Positions 63,318-64,000 of a stretch of 64,000 bases of DNA are shown piece by piece. The translations under genes and the position numbers were made by a program. A model generated the notes under the pieces. That model had not been told where the DNA came from. It saw only the letters and a program-made list of their open reading frames with translations, and made no database searches. This DNA is from Roseateles terrae. Its GTDB lineage: Bacteria; Pseudomonadota; Gammaproteobacteria; Burkholderiales; Burkholderiaceae_C. The stretch is from positions 372,001 through 436,000 of the forward strand of contig NZ_JACHXO010000005.1 of NCBI RefSeq assembly GCF_014192155.1, written 5' to 3'. Each line of letters begins with the position of its first letter. The stretch's first letter is position 1.

Positions 63318-64000
63318 CAGCGCATGCCTCCGGGCGGGGCGCTGAAGGGCACGCTGGGCCAGGTGACCGGACCGGCCGATGCTTCACGCAGGCAACGGGC
63401 CATCAGCGCCGCCGCTTCGGCCATGCGCGGGCCTGGACGCACCAGCACGTCGGACTCCGCCGGCACCCAGACGCAGATTTTTTGCTGGCGCACCGCGCGG
63501 ATCACCGACCAGCCGGGCCGCTGCGGCAGGCCGGTGGCATTGCGCTGGCCCACCATGATGACCTGCGGGTCCGCCCGGACGATGAATTCCGGATTGAGCT
63601 TGGGGAAGGGCCCCAGCTCGGGGGGCAGGATGTTGCGGGCACCCAGGCGGGACAGGATCTCGCCGATGAAGGAATTGCTGCCTGCGCCGTAGGGGCCGGC
63701 ATCCACTTCGTAATAGACGGTCAGGCCGCGGGCGGCCGGGGGCAGCGTTGCGGCGCTCTGGGCGATGTGGCCATCGATGCGGTTCCACAGGCGCCGCGCC
63801 TCTTCCGGCTTGCCCAGCACCTGGCCCACCTTGCCCAGCACCCGCTGCACGTCGGTCATGCTGCGCGGCTCCAGGGCGATGACCTTGACGCCGAGGGATT
63901 CGAGTCGGTCGATGACGCGGGCGGAGACGCCGAGCAGCACCACGTCCGGCTTGAGCGACACCAGCAGCTCGATGGAGGTGTCGTCCAGGCCGCCCAGCTT
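63317..64000 (-). CDS. btuF: Periplasmic corrinoid-binding protein, N-terminus beyond window
   Basis: The C-terminal 227 residues of a helical-backbone periplasmic binding protein (PF01497 type). SLKPDVVLLGVSARVIDRLE and NSFIGEILSRLGARNILPPE are typical. YEVDAGPYGAGSNSFIGE is the substrate-side loop. It is the most upstream cobalamin gene visible and runs off the right edge, so the signal peptide is not seen. BtuF identity comes from the neighbouring transporter and cob genes. Confidence 0.85.
   Translation of the reverse strand, partial: KLGGLDDTSIELLVSLKPDVVLLGVSARVIDRLESLGVKVIALEPRSMTDVQRVLGKVGQVLGKPEEARRLWNRIDGHIAQSAATLPPAARGLTVYYEVDAGPYGAGSNSFIGEILSRLGARNILPPELGPFPKLNPEFIVRADPQVIMVGQRNATGLPQRPGWSVIRAVRQQKICVWVPAESDVLVRPGPRMAEAAALMARCLREASAGPVTWPSVPFSAPPGGMR

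Overview
The window is a GC-rich chromosomal segment from a phototrophic betaproteobacterium. The combination of an anoxygenic photosynthesis gene cluster with a tetraheme PufC, the hydroxyneurosporene and spheroidene-type carotenoid genes, BciA, a PEP-CTERM protein and the housekeeping gene orders rplU-rpmA-obgE-proB and hemA-prfA-prmC points to Burkholderiales of the Rubrivivax/Roseateles type. This placement is inferred from gene content; no similarity search was run.

Positions 1-17500 hold the photosynthesis cluster. bciA, crtC and crtD run leftward. Divergent from them is a rightward superoperon crtE-crtF-bchC-bchX-bchY-bchZ-pufB-orf74-pufA-pufL-pufM-orf78-pufC, followed by a ppsR-like gene. 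Together these supply bacteriochlorophyll a and carotenoid synthesis, the LH1 antenna and the reaction centre. Paired TGT-N12-ACA-type boxes, each pair spaced 26 bp, sit between crtD and crtE and over the bchC promoter. The PpsR protein encoded here stops where the DNA-binding helix-turn-helix should begin. Two small unassigned genes lie inside the puf operon, and other mini-ORFs bridge gene junctions through start/stop overlaps. A structured leader precedes a putative Na+/H+ antiporter at 16130-17501.

Positions 17500-25000 are an accessory island: a HipB/HipA toxin-antitoxin pair with three evenly phased operators, an HNH nuclease, a probable metallopeptidase-like effector with a secreted immunity-like partner, and a complete IS66 element (8-bp target duplication, three tnp genes, one passenger ORF) inserted in a decayed IS3-family transposase. 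The island ends near a tRNA-Pro gene.

Positions 25000-50900 are mostly core genome: ispB, rplU-rpmA-obgE-proB, rppH, proS, a DUF418 membrane protein, a lytic transglycosylase, ubiX, grxD, an outer-membrane protein, hemA-prfA-prmC, miaB, an L,D-transpeptidase-like protein and a tripartite RND efflux operon. Several housekeeping proteins (ObgE, RppH, HemA) carry long low-complexity C-terminal tails. Positions 50900-54300 hold a secreted pectate lyase, a small hydrophilic protein and a PEP-CTERM protein.

Positions 54300-64000 are a leftward cobalamin operon, btuF-btuC-btuD-cobB-cobO-cobD-cobC-cobQ-cobT, with most junctions overlapping. It imports corrinoids and carries out the a,c-amidation, adenosylation, amidation and nucleotide-loop steps. 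Its 5' end, including any cobalamin riboswitch, lies beyond the right edge. bciA is cut by the left edge and btuF by the right edge.
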